Part shown: piece after piece, positions 10,925 through 20,549 of the stretch
How positions within the stretch are numbered: the first letter of the stretch is position 1
Layout: every line of letters begins with the position of its first letter
Source: Russula earlei
Taxonomy: Eukaryota; Basidiomycota; Agaricomycetes; Russulales; Russulaceae
Length of the DNA: 37,007 bases
Direction of reading: 5' to 3'
Assembly: GCA_025769875.1 (NCBI GenBank)
Contig: JAGFNK010000515.1
Location: 1 to 37,007, forward strand
The notes under the pieces: generated by a model
The model's input: the letters and a program-made list of their open reading frames with translations, nothing else
What the model was told of the DNA's origin: nothing
Databases searched by the model: none
Translations under genes and position numbers: made by a program

Positions 10925-11295
10925 ATGGGCACAAACGTCCCTGTTCCCATTACTCCTTCTTCCACCCCTCCCCCAATGGCAATCCAGTGAACGTGGACAT
11001 CACCCTCGTGGCATCTGTATCTGGGTCACTCCACTGTTCCTTTTCCTGCACCTGAGTGCCAATGACACCACACTTCCCACATCCGACATCATCACCACAC
11101 CGTCACCTCGCCATTGGCCCCATCATTCATGCCTTTGGCACATTGCTCCCACTCCTCACTCTTCCGCTCTATATTCTGCCTCCGTGCCCTTATTGTATCG
11201 CGAGGTGCCCAGAACACATCATTGCCTCAGTTTACCACACAAACCATCATCTCGAATAAATTGAGAAGTATTAGACCATAGGCATTGAGGGGGAG
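10925..11295 (+). pseudogene. Copia deletion remnant: gag start joined to polypurine tract
   Basis: A 21-codon frame at 10925-10990 (MGTNVPVPITPSSTPPP) resembles the Pro/Thr/Ser-rich first residues of the copia gag at 4911. About 300 bases later comes TTGAGGGGGAG (11285-11295) followed by TAGTGGAGTCC, the copia polypurine/LTR junction. I infer a copia copy that lost almost its whole interior. The segment between holds no supportable gene. Confidence 0.4.
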
Positions 11296-11560
11296 TAGTG
11301 GAGTCCAATGCCTCAGAGACCTGCAGGCACGCGTCTTCCGCCACAGCTGCGTCTTTCCTGAATGATCCCTTCCTCATCTTCCCCATCCACAAACATCTCA
11401 ACTGTGACCTTCCTTGCGAAAGCCATCTCGCATGCGCCCCACACCAGGTACAGAACTGGCAGCGAGCCTGAGCCTGAACCCGTCGGTGATGACAAAGATG
11501 GCTTAATTTACCTGACAAAGCAATCTACCTGCGGCATGTATAGTAACAGTCTCATGTCCC
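11296..11560. other. Diverged copia LTR start and unassigned sequence
   Basis: The first 11 bases match the start of the copia LTR at 11840. The rest does not follow it and shows no gene. Confidence 0.3.
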
Positions 11561-11839
11561 TTGCCACTGCCAGATCATCATGTCACTCCTGTTCAAGGCA
11601 TCCCATCTGCTCTCAATTGTGCCTGCTGTATTCAGCGTGCTGTACAATCTGTTCAAAGCATGTTATCTGCACCCCTTATCAACCCTGCTCATCTGCAAAC
11701 AATCTACTGTGACAACAATGTGACGTTGGAACTTGCTGAGGACCATGTGTGGCACTCGCAAGTCAAACACATTACACTCAGAAACAATGATTTTTCAGGG
11801 GGAGTTTTCGATACGTTGGCTGTAGACGTTGAGGGGGAG
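11561..11839 (+). pseudogene. Copia RNase H remnant with polypurine tract
   Basis: The frame contains TIYCDNNVTLELAEDHVWHS and then VKHITLR (about 11698-11790). This matches the end of copia RNase H, where an I-Y-C-D-N block is followed by K-H-I-D-I-R. The C-terminal remainder is deleted, and the frame runs into the polypurine tract TTGAGGGGGAG at 11829-11839. The upstream half of the frame is not recognisable. Confidence 0.6.
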
Positions 11840-11990
11840 TATTGGAGTCCAACGTCTTACATAACCTACAGTACTTGCTATGTATTCCAAAGTAATCGTA
11901 TATAGGGTGACAGTACTATACGTCTACTCCTTAGTTCAAACTATATCATTGTCTATATCCCAACCGCTGCTCGCTACCTGAGTTCTTACA
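11840..11990 (+). repeat. Copia 3' LTR, about 151 bp
   Basis: It starts TATTGGAGTCC directly after the polypurine tract and ends CTTACA. The expected first dinucleotide TG appears as TA. It contains TATATAGGGT about 60 bp from the start, like the LTR at 9355. A target-site duplication could not be tested because the element's other end is gone. Confidence 0.6.
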
Positions 11991-11994
11991 GGTC

Positions 11995-12343
11995 ATGGAT
12001 GGGAAAGTGGACTCTACCCTAAAATTAGAGTATAACCAACTTGTGCAGGGCACAATTATCATGCTCAAATCTTTTCAGGAGAGAGTATGCTCTCTGGCAG
12101 ACACATATTTGGACACATCAGTTCCATATTCCCTTCAAATCAAGGACAAACTTATGCTTCTCTGTGAACTGGTGCGATGTTTTGTCAATGGTTCAATGTA
12201 AAATTGATCATGTCAGGCAGGCTTCCACAGAATTTCCAATACTGCTCAAGTTTGAGAACAACTGGGTAGTACATGTCTATCTACATGTCTATTTGAAGAA
12301 CAGCACCCAGAAAGCCAGAAAGAATCAGCAGGATAAGGATTAG
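11995..12343 (+). pseudogene. Unrecognised broken gene fragment
   Basis: The first frame (11995-12201, LKLEYNQLVQGTIIMLKSFQ, helical) appears to continue in the next frame from about 12170 to 12343 (FPILLKFENNWVVHVYLHVY, then a basic KARKNQQDK tail). The composition is protein-like and unlike the surrounding C/T-rich debris, but I do not recognise a family. It could be a host gene remnant or part of a DNA transposon. Confidence 0.3.
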
Positions 12344-12857
12344 GAGCTTGCAGCTGCTGCCAAGGGCAAAGGTAGAGGTGTGTATGCTGGCAACTCCTAG
12401 AGTCCATGATTCTAATCACCCACTCAATCAGCCAATTGACTGGCAGGAGCTTTGCTGTATTGCAACAGACTTATTAGTCTGGAAGTCATCACACACCTAC
12501 CTTTGGCCTATGTCAGATTGACCAATGCGAATTTTATTATCTGGCAGCTCATTTCAATTATCTTGCTTAGATCTTATCATATGCAGGGAGGACTTCCCCA
12601 TTGCGATGACTGACCCCTGCCTGATTTGGATCTGAGCCTGTGGCTCAAGCAGGCTCAAGCAGCTAACTAGCCCACTTAGCCATGAGCCAATCAGTGGCTC
12701 AGCTCACTCAAATCTATTCAGCTTGAGTGCATAACTCAGAAAGCATGGCAGGAACATATGAGCGGGCAGGAGCTCAATACGTAAATCCCACCCCCACCAT
12801 TTTTTGTTCACTCCATCTTCTCATCCCAGCTCTCCATTTTGAGGTCCCTTCTCAGAT
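12344..12857. other. No gene; GAGCC/GGCTC-rich patch
   Basis: No supportable gene. Bases 12630-12730 hold many copies of GGCTCA/TGAGCC, including CAAGCAGGCTCAAGCAG. Such patches occur in subterminal regions of some hAT transposons, but no matching inverted end was found. Confidence 0.3.
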
Positions 12858-13544
12858 ATGTCTGAAGCCAAAGAAATTCTTGTTCACAGACGCAGTGGTT
12901 TTATGTCCGTGTCATGGTCCCCATTTGGCAGAAGTGGCCAAAAGACTTATCATCATAAGCCTTTGACTTGGACTTGGAGATACTATGAAAGGCTGCATGC
13001 CATCACACATCCATCCCAGTGCATTCTTTGCCAGAAGTGGCAGGAGCATCACCTCACAGCTACAATGGATGACAAAGAAAAGCCTGAAGAAGAAAAGTCA
13101 CTGGACTCTGCATATCAAGCCCATGACCGTGCCACTTCTCATCCATTCCAGGGAAGGATTGATCATCTTGAACGGGAGCAGGACGACTTCCTTGAAGACC
13201 TTATGGCACTGCATCCTGAACATGGAAATGCATGAATGAAGCTGCAGGAGAGCCTTGACATGTGCAACAAACTACAGCATGCCCTTGTGGATTGTGCCAT
13301 TGATCAGCCATGCAAGACTGTGGGCTGCACTCCCACCTCCCCATCATGCTCATCTGGACAGCATAAACACCTGTGCCTCACAACCATCACTCATCAACAC
13401 TCCTCAATCCCACTATGTCACACAGAGTGGGACATCATTGCCATTGACTGCAAATCTGAGCAGGATGTACCATATGTCCCCCCTCCACTCCCACCTATTG
13501 CTATGACTCATTGCTGCTCTGACTCCAGGACTTCACAGGATTGA
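12858..13544 (+). pseudogene. Unrecognised charged/coiled-coil protein with one in-frame stop
   Basis: The ATG at 12858 opens a 125-codon frame, and after a TGA at 13233-13235 the same frame stays open to 13544, giving 228 codons with one stop. Residues about 75-125 are strongly charged and heptad-like (FQGRIDHLEREQDDFLEDLM), continuing after the stop with MKLQESLDMCNKLQHALVD, which suggests a coiled coil. The tail is Ser/His/Pro-rich. I recognise no family. The single TGA could be a CpG-type loss of CGA, as elsewhere here, but no sibling is available to check. The downstream neighbour is the kinase pseudogene. Confidence 0.4.
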
Positions 13545-13940
13545 TAAATGATATAACATGTACCATAGCAGGTTCTTTATGACAATGTCAATACGTTCCA
13601 TGAAAGTGCATATGTGCATATCTCCGTCATCAGGGAGATTGATCCCCATCAGCCAATTATTGCCGATAAGGCACTTACGGCCTGCAGTTCTCTGGGTTTC
13701 ACTGGCCATGGCCATGTAGTAGGCAGATACTTAATCAAGCGAGCTCACACACCCTGAACCACCTGGTTTCGCTCAAGTATGTATGTCAAAGTGATTGTTC
13801 ATATTGTACATGTAATTGCTGCCACACACAACCTCTTTTAAGATTAGAGTAAAGAGAGAATCATTGACTGTGGGACCATGTACTGATTGTAGTAGGTGAT
13901 TCTCACCTTTGACAACTTCTTTGTCTCATCATCTCACAAC
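13545..13940. other. Intergenic region upstream of the kinase pseudogene
   Basis: No gene is seen. This would hold the promoter of the kinase gene at 13941. No clear TATA box stands out. Confidence 0.35.
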
Positions 13941-14954
13941 ATGGCTGTCATCTGTCCCAGCATGCTGCCTCAAACTGAGCAAGGTAGTCTAACTATAACT
14001 ACTACACCTCTAAAATACAACCTATCAGGAAGTCACACACACACATCCACACCTCAAAAGGCAGCTTTACAGAGATATAAGGACATGACCTGGGACATAC
14101 ATGACAAATTTGTTGGGCCTATGCCAATAGCCAAATTCCTCTCGGAATTCATGCCAGAAGCAAGCCAAGGGGGGATCCATGCTCACATACATGACAGATA
14201 CAGGCAATCAAAGTGCCTGGCCTCGTTGATAATCTCACATTCATCAACACCACTGTTAAGCAAGATAAGGCAATCCAAGGGAGACCAGACATTGTTATCT
14301 TTGGAAAGACAACAGGGCAACTACTGCAATGGGATCACAGTGGTGCTATCTATACCAAGCTATTCAATCAGGCCAAAGATCCCAACACCATCTCAGAGAA
14401 TGATGAGGGGGTTGGTGCTGCACAGTCCATGCTGGCAGTATACAAGGGTGTCAAGAAAGTTGAAGTTGAAGACCTTCACCAGACTCTCGTCAATGACGAT
14501 CATGCCACAGATGGACAGCCGAAGCCCTATATCACATTGATGCCGATATGGGAGACGAAAACCCTTTTTGGTTGGTCATTTTTCGGATATGTCTGCCATG
14601 ACATCAAATGGAATGAACTGGTTTACCTCAAAGATTACTGGCATACCAATTTCCCAGGTATTGAGAAAGAAGGGGATATTTATCGCGATTTACGAAAAGC
14701 AAAAGTGCATTACATTCTGAAGTTGGGTCCAGCTGGCAACATGCTGTTGACACCAGAGCATCCACTCAACATACAAAGCACAAGGACACAAGACTATGTG
14801 AAAGATGGCAATTGCAAACATACTTGGTGTCCCAGTACACCACATGTCAAATGATATGTCCACTACTGACTTGTCTTGAACATGCTCGAACGGCCACTGA
14901 GTACATTTGGATCGACTTGGGAGCTATGCCAGGTCATTTGGGATGCTATGATCA

Positions 14955-15003
14955 GTGAGGATTGGCATTACATTTAAGTTTGTTGTTTGACAATTTGGAA
15001 CAG
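14955..15003 (+). other. Inferred intron in the kinase pseudogene
   Basis: GTGAGG to GGAACAG, 49 bp. Removing it joins WDAMI to HMDAYDRAKILH, restoring the usual spacing before the catalytic loop. Confidence 0.65.
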
Positions 15004-15155
15004 CTCATATGGACGCATATGACAGAGCAAAAATTTTACATCAGGATGTGAGCACAGGAAACATTCTGATTGCCCCAGATTGATCAGGTTTATTGATTGA
15101 CTGGGACTTATCCAAGAAGGTGGATTTGGATTTGCTGAGGCAACAATCCAGAACG

Positions 15156-15207
15156 GTATGATCTGTTTATCCCCTATGGGCAGCAAATTGAATTACTTTG
15201 TGTTCAG
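15156..15207 (+). other. Inferred intron in the kinase pseudogene
   Basis: GTATGA to GTTCAG, 52 bp. Removing it joins QQSRT to GTWQFIS, the continuous family motif, in frame. Confidence 0.75.
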
Positions 15208-15389
15208 GGTACCTGGCAGTTCATATCAACAGGACTTTTACTACACCCTGCCACTCGATCCCATGGACTTCCTGATAATCTGGAGTCATGCTATTGGGTC
15301 CTCCTTAAATGGTCATGAAATACCAACATTCTAAGTTTGAGGTCATTTCACAAGATATGCAAGACATACAGTATTTGATGGATACATAT

Positions 15390-16226
15390 TGTTGCGAATC
15401 AAGGCCAGGCCTTAACCATACAATGTCTTGTTGAAACTCAACAGAGTCCTTTTCTTTTCATATCCTCTACCCACCTTTGATCAACTTCTCCTTCTAAACA
15501 AGCATACATCGCAAAGAACCTTGGTTTCCAATCCCTCTGAACTCACTAAAGTACCCTCCTTCCTCTCAGGGCAACTTACCACATGCAGGCCACATGACCA
15601 TTCAGCCACTTGCTACCAAAACACTGGAAGGACTCCTAGACCTCTTGGACGATCTAAATGATGTCATAGAGTGCCACTGACATCATAGCTGACAGAGCAA
15701 CTCCACAATGACATCATATGCTCACCAAGCACTCCACAAATGATGTCATTATGATATCATCACTCCACTGTCTCCCTAATCATCCTGAATCATCCATAGG
15801 TCTGACACAACATGTTTATGCCCATAGAATCCAATTGGAGTGGTCTATAGAGTCTGAGTCATTTTCTGTAGTTCGTACTCAGACCTGTAATGAGTATACT
15901 GTATAAGACCCAATGTAGCATGGCAGTCATCAGACTGTCCATTTGTGATACTCTCATCTTCCTGGGTACTCCCCTGTGACTGCTCAGTTTAAAGTCTTCC
16001 CTCGTCTTCAAGGTACTCTTCAACGACTGCCTTGTATAAAGCCCCTCACTACACTGGCCTCTAACCTTCGCCTTTGTCTCCAGCAACATCTGCCAGTACC
16101 CCTTTGGTACCTCCTCATTGTTTGGCTCGTCCTCCTGTTCAACGCCATTTATGCCACTTACCATCTGTTCCAACCCTTGCCCACCTGCTCCTGAGTTCTT
16201 AGTGATCAACAGTACGTGTCTTGACA
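15390..16226 (+). repeat. Gypsy-1 5' LTR (837 bp)
   Basis: It begins TGTTGCGAATC and ends GTCTTGACA, with TG...CA ends. It contains TGACATCA/TGATGTCA motifs at about 15660-15760, a degraded TATA box (CTGTATAAG, about 15899), a stem-loop at 15922-15940 and a sense open frame ending at 16194. It matches the 3' LTR closely. Differences such as GCGAA versus GCAAA and CTCAAC versus CTTGAC fit loss of CpG on either strand. No convincing tRNA primer-binding site was recognised just after 16226. Confidence 0.85.
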
Positions 16227-16258
16227 TCTGGACAGTCTCTTATCATTCCTGTATTGAC

Positions 16259-17139
16259 CAGCCAACACTCAAGTGTCCACTCCCAACTCTCCCACTCTTG
16301 TTAACACTTCCCTGCATCTCCCTTCTCCTCTCCAACCTACCCCTTGCACTGCCCTTTGACTTCTCACTGAAGACCTTGACCCAGTTGACACATTCTCACC
16401 CCTCAGCATCCTGTACTCCCTGGAGGCTCCACCACTGTCTCCTTCCACCACCCAGCCTATTCCAGGTGACTTTGTCCCTGTCAGCACTCCCCCACCAGCA
16501 CAGACCAAGCAACAGCAAGTGGACCATCCTCCCTTCCCCGAAGGCTTCCTTGACCGCCCCCCTTGCACAGCATTTCAGTTCCACCCTCATCAGTACTTTG
16601 TCCTTCTGACCACCAATTGTTCCCATGAGCAGTGGCGACCCCTCCACAATTTAAACCACCAAGACTACCTGTCACGCATCCCTACCACAGACCAACTAGC
16701 TCATCACACCTTCACTGACACCTTCACAACCACCCTTTGTGCCTGCATCGTCCACACTTTTGCTGTGGAACCCTCCAACGCTGCCCTTGCCACCAAATAT
16801 AACCTCACTCCCTTTGGCATTTGTTCTAACGTTGGGACATATGCCCCAGATGCTGACTTCCCCCTCAGATGCATTGCATACATCTCTAATACTTCCTTGT
16901 TTAGAAAACTCCTTACCTTGCCCACTATTTACTGTCCTGATTACAAAGGCTCATTCTGCCTCTCTATTGTACATGATTTCCTGGACAGACCTCTAGCTTT
17001 CGTGTACGGGTACTTACTCTTTGAGGAGAACAGTAACTGCATATCTTTTTGTCACTACTTGACCATATGGTTCAACCCCCAGCTACTTCACTTTTGTTTT
17101 ATGCCTCATATTCCTGCCAACTCTGCCTCAAAACCATAG
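16259..17139 (+). pseudogene. Unrecognised leader-region ORF of Gypsy-1
   Basis: One frame is open from 16259 to 17139 except for a TGA at 16357. The first 90 codons are Pro/Ser/Thr-rich. The last 200 codons look like a folded, Cys- and aromatic-rich protein, with blocks FPEGFLDRPPCTAFQFHPHQ, YNLTPFGICSNVGTYAPDAD and SFCLSIVHDFLDRPLAFVYG. There is no in-frame ATG before the globular part; the open stretch after 16519 begins with GTG. I recognise no gag, protease, kinase or envelope motif. It lies between the LTR and gag, where Ty3 elements normally have only a leader, and is followed by CAATAAAG and GAATAAAG at about 17188-17205. It could be an extra element gene, a captured host fragment, or an older insertion. 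Confidence 0.45.
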
Positions 17140-17700
17140 ATCTTGTGCATGGTTCTTAAAAAGTAAGAACCATCCTTGTAACACTTCAATAAAGATTGAA
17201 TAAAGTTTCCTTCTTCTCTTAACTAAAGTGCCTTGAGAATACACCTTAGAAGAAGACGCTATCACCAGACATGTATTAAGCCTAAATTATTATCAAACTT
17301 GGGCCTTCACAGCATTCCCTGTCACCACTCTAACCAACCTACACAATGTACCAGGAATTGGACCACCCCACGAAGACTTCCCTCACCTTGTTGTCAAAGA
17401 ATTCTCTGAAGTCTTGCCCCTCGACCCCTCACACTGATTCAAACTACTGTCCCAACTAGCCAAGAACATTGGTCCGCCAGTACAGAAGACACTGAGTTGA
17501 ATCCATGGACAACAAGGTGTAACTGCAAAGCAGAGTATTGCACATGCAGTTATCAACCAGATACACCTCCCACTCCTAACAGAATTACCTTGTGGACACC
17601 AGGCGATTATCCCCTCCCATTTCAGTAATTCTGGCTCCCTGACACAGAAGATGTGCATCGTCTCAGTGAGCTCCCTCTAGAGAAACAGTTCCCAATGTGA
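17140..17700 (+). other. Gypsy-1 leader between the extra ORF and gag
   Basis: No gene is supported. It contains the polyadenylation-like pair at 17188-17205 and a short protein-like scrap (HLVVKEFSEVLPLD, about 17379-17420). The Gypsy-2 counterpart lies beyond the right edge. Confidence 0.4.
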
Positions 17701-18003
17701 GAGGTTTCCTTGTTGAATGACCATTACCTCCTACTCCCCCTGATGCCTACATACCCTTATTTACCAGCCATATTCCTACACCTGTCATACCTCCCCAACT
17801 CTTTGCATCACCTTTTGTCGAATCCCCTGATAGTATTGACATTAGAAATACTGAATTACACTCCTATCTACCAGAACAATCTTTCTTAGCCCTAAACCTA
17901 CCTACATGATCAAAGAGAGAACTACTTGAATTCAAGAACTATTGTATGCAAGCTTGGCATCTAAGAACAACACACTTTGTAGTATATCAACATCCCACCA
18001 GAG

Positions 18004-18591
18004 TGTTAAGGCTCCAAAGTGCCTTAAATAAGATCAATGGTCGCATCTATAAATGCGTCCTACCAATGCAGATATGCTTGAGTCAAGCAAGCAATACTCG
18101 TGGAGGGGAAGGAGTGTTAGATCCTTCTAGAGTATGACAACAAGATGAGAGGGGCTCTGCAGACGGGGTAGGAGTCAACTGTTTGGGATTGGCAAACTAA
18201 GTCGAGCTTAGGGCTCAACTGTTACGACTGGGGGCTTTATATAGCCTTACAGGGATAAGGTTTGTACTACTGTAGTACTAGTCGGTGCTATAGAAGCAAA
18301 ACATGGCTCATAGAAGCGAGGTTGCTTCTATGTAAACGATCTCGGTGCTGGAAGCATTAAGTGCTTCCCCAATCAAGGAATCAACGTACGTGGCGGTATA
18401 AGAACATCTGGGACAGAAGCAATGCTACTCATTGCTTCTTCAGTACATCTTCTGAAAGATACGATCAACGCGCTCCGAATGTGATATCAAGGAACCTAAA
18501 CGATCAAGATCTGACGCACGCATAATGCAAACGGTGCAGTCCATAGTTCAGGTGTTCCGGCATCTTCCGGACCCCAAACCACTTGGTAACA
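18004..18591 (-). repeat. Solo LTR, family LTR-1, copy A (588 bp)
   Basis: The plus strand reads TGTTAAGG to GGTAACA, flanked by the 5-bp duplication CAGAG (17999-18003 and 18592-18596). Without it, gag reads through in register with Gypsy-2. TATATAAAG is seen on the minus strand (plus-strand CTTTATATA at about 18235-18243), so I infer the LTR's sense direction is minus. Three dyads with a GAAGC core (18310-18331, 18350-18368, 18415-18439) lie upstream of that TATA. CpGs are still common, which suggests a recent insertion. It is a copy of 21425-22659, in opposite orientation. Confidence 0.9.
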
Positions 18592-18930
18592 CAGAGAGAT
18601 AAACAACTTTGCTATCTCACCAGCAGAATTTGAAGAATACTTGTGGAAGACCCGAGTAGTCTTAACACAAAGTAGCATCACTGAAGAATACTCCCAAATC
18701 CACTTAAGAAAACACCAAGGAAGACCTAACACCATTCAACTGAAACCAGCCTACACCATAGCATATCCTTGGAACAACAGCTATTGGACTATAACCATTG
18801 TCTAGATCTATGAGCACTAGAAGAGACATCACTGACAACAAAGAAAATCTAATCCCACTCCTATTTGAAAACCTCAGCTATGACACCCAAGACCACTGTT
18901 ACCGAGGAAAATTTGCGGGAGCATCTATTA

Positions 18931-19146
18931 CAGTGACCCAAAAAACTGTTCAAATGATTTGTACATTTTCATTGTATTAACCATATCTAGAGAACCATTG
19001 CAGCTAATAATATGTAACTAGGTTTGTTTTCAAGCTCTCATCATAGCTTTGTAATGGTATACTTTATACAGCATAAGCATAATTATTTAGGAAGATATAA
19101 GGTATGTTTGCTGGTGTACCCAATTGAACAGTTTTTTGGCCTTGGT
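18931..19146. repeat. Tc1 copy A left terminal inverted repeat
   Basis: Pairs with 20333-20549. Its outer end has AAAAAACTGTTCAA and its inner end has the same motif inverted (TTGAACAGTTTTTT at about 19124-19137). Confidence 0.85.
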
Positions 19147-19290
19147 TAGTGAATTCATTATTTCTCAGATTGAGATTCATATTCTTGCCCCAGAGGGCTA
19201 AAATTGAACATGGAGGTCATGTGACCTACAATAAACTCTAACCATGTGCAAATAAGCCAAAACAGCTGCTTCTTCTTCACCAACAACATC

Positions 19291-20307
19291 ATGAAGTCTC
19301 TTCTTCCTCATGAAGTCAATTACATCATCTCCCTTCTCCAGGCCAACCATTCAGTTCATAACATTGCCAAGGCAGCACACAGAAGCATTGGTTCAATCAC
19401 CAACATTCGCCAGAAATACCTTCCTGACCTTCCAAAGTCCTCTGGAGGTCATCCTTCCAAGCTCCCTAACCTTGACATCCGCTTTGCCACATGCCTTCTT
19501 AGCTCTGGAGAAGCAGATACTGCTCCTCAGGTTGCTAGAAGGTTGGAGGTCATCAGAGAGTCCACTATCTCCAATCAGACCATTTGAAACTACCTTAACA
19601 AGGCAGGCTTGAAGGCAGTTACAAAGAAGAAGAGGCCTTACCTTAAACCAAGTCACTATAGGGCCAGAAAGGACTTTGCAGAAAAGTACCTATACTGGAC
19701 TGTGGAGGACTGGAAGAGGGTAATTTGGTCAGATGAGACCAAAATCAATCATATGGGCTCAGATGGCAAGAAATGGGCTTGGAAAAAAAGAGGAGAGCAC
19801 CTTTCTGAATGCCTTGTTCAGCCAACAGTCAAACATGGAGGAGGTTCCTTGATGTTGTGGGGCTGCATATCTTGGAAAGGAGTTGGGCATGCAGCAAAGA
19901 TTGATGGAAGGATGGATGCTGAACTTTATTGCAGCATTTTGGAGGATGAACTACTTGCATCTATCAAGTATTTCAAGAAGAAATGCAAAGATACCCTCTT
20001 TCAACAGGACAATGCCTCTATCCACAAGAGCAGGCTTGCCACATCTTGGTTCCAAGACCACAGAATTCAGGTCATGGACTGGCCAGCTCAATCCCCAGAC
20101 TTCAATCCTATTGAGCATCTTTGGGCTCATCTCAAAAAGAAGCTTGCAGCTTATCTAACACCCCCTAAGGGAATCAAAGAACTTTGGGAGTGCACACAGC
20201 TGGAATGGGAGGCCATTGATCAAACTGTTGTGCAGAATTTGATAGAAAGTAAGCCTAGGAGGGTGGAAGAGGTGTTCAAAGCAAATGGAGGATACACAAA
20301 CTACTAA
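19291..20307 (+). pseudogene. Tc1/mariner transposase, copy A, one in-frame stop
   Basis: ATG at 19291 (an in-frame ATG at 19246 is also possible); 338 codons to the TAA. An N-terminal helix-turn-helix region (MKSLLPHEVNYIISLL, SIGSITNI) leads to GGHPSKL, likely a decayed GRPS-type hook. The catalytic triad is DD34E: D148 (WSDETKI), D240 (FQQDNASIHKS) and E275 (SPDFNPIEHLW), with 34 residues between the last two. A TGA at 19585-19587 (codon 99) splits the frame at a position where Arg would fit. Transposase cuts and inserts the element at TA. Downstream of the stop no ATG precedes the catalytic core, so the stop should inactivate it unless it is read through. Confidence 0.88.
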
Positions 20308-20332
20308 TTTTTGGCATATACCCTATTTAGAT

Positions 20333-20549
20333 ACCAAGGCAAAAAAACTGTTCAAATGGATACACTGGAAGAAATACCTTATATCTTCTTACATAATTAT
20401 GTTCATAGTATATATAGTATTTTATTACAAAGCTATGATGTAGAGCTTTGAAACAAGCCCACTAACATGTTATCAGCTGCAGTGGTTCTCTAGATATTAT
20501 TAATACAATGAAAATGTACAAAACATATGAACGGTTTTTTGGGTCACTG
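20333..20549. repeat. Tc1 copy A right terminal inverted repeat
   Basis: The inner end is CCAAGGCAAAAAAACTGTTC (20333-20352) and the outer end is GAACGGTTTTTTGGGTCACTG minus its first base, finishing at 20549. Confidence 0.85.

Larger units (their letters stand above)
13941..15389 (+). pseudogene. FunK1-type fungal protein kinase, interrupted by Gypsy-1
   Basis: The start ATG is at 13941. The N-terminal part (GPMPIAKFLSEFMP) changes frame near 14190. RPDIVIF and QWDHSGAIYTKLFNQ then lie closer together than usual for the family, so part of the N-lobe seems deleted. YLKDYWHTNFPG, EGDIYRDL and ERPLSTFGSTWELC follow. The catalytic loop is ILHQDVSTGNILI (about 15031-15070), with Gln in place of the usual Arg of HRD, then LLIDWDLSK (DWD, the metal-binding Asp). 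After an intron come GTWQFIS and LPDNLESCYWVLL, both FunK1 signatures. TGA stops occur at 14852, 14867 and 15081, two of them where the family has Arg. Coding is cut at 15390 by the Gypsy-1 LTR; any remaining C-terminus would lie beyond the right edge. The substrate is unknown. Confidence 0.8.
18931..20549 (+). mobile_element. Tc1-like DNA transposon, copy A (1619 bp)
   Basis: The ends are CAGTGACCCAAAAAA and its inverted complement, with TA duplications at 18929-18930 and 20550-20551. Gypsy-2 preserves the empty site (minus-strand reading of about 36466-36480, CCTATTATCAACC). Imperfect terminal inverted repeats of about 216 bp (18931-19146, 20333-20549) flank a single transposase frame. It inserted into Gypsy-1 gag. 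Confidence 0.95.

Noticed and set aside
15661..15906. Host promoter
   Set aside because: It is the U3 part of the Gypsy-1 5' LTR, repeated at the 3' LTR.
15859..16227. Antisense acidic ORF in the Gypsy LTR
   Set aside because: Open in several copies, but it mirrors the C/T-rich sense strand and has no supporting start or domain.
17946..18137. 63-codon frame as a separate gene
   Set aside because: It is Gypsy-1 gag running into the solo LTR at 18004.
19585..19587. The Tc1 stop as part of an intron
   Set aside because: The flanking sequence reads on as transposase in the same frame, with no GT-AG pair that would preserve it.
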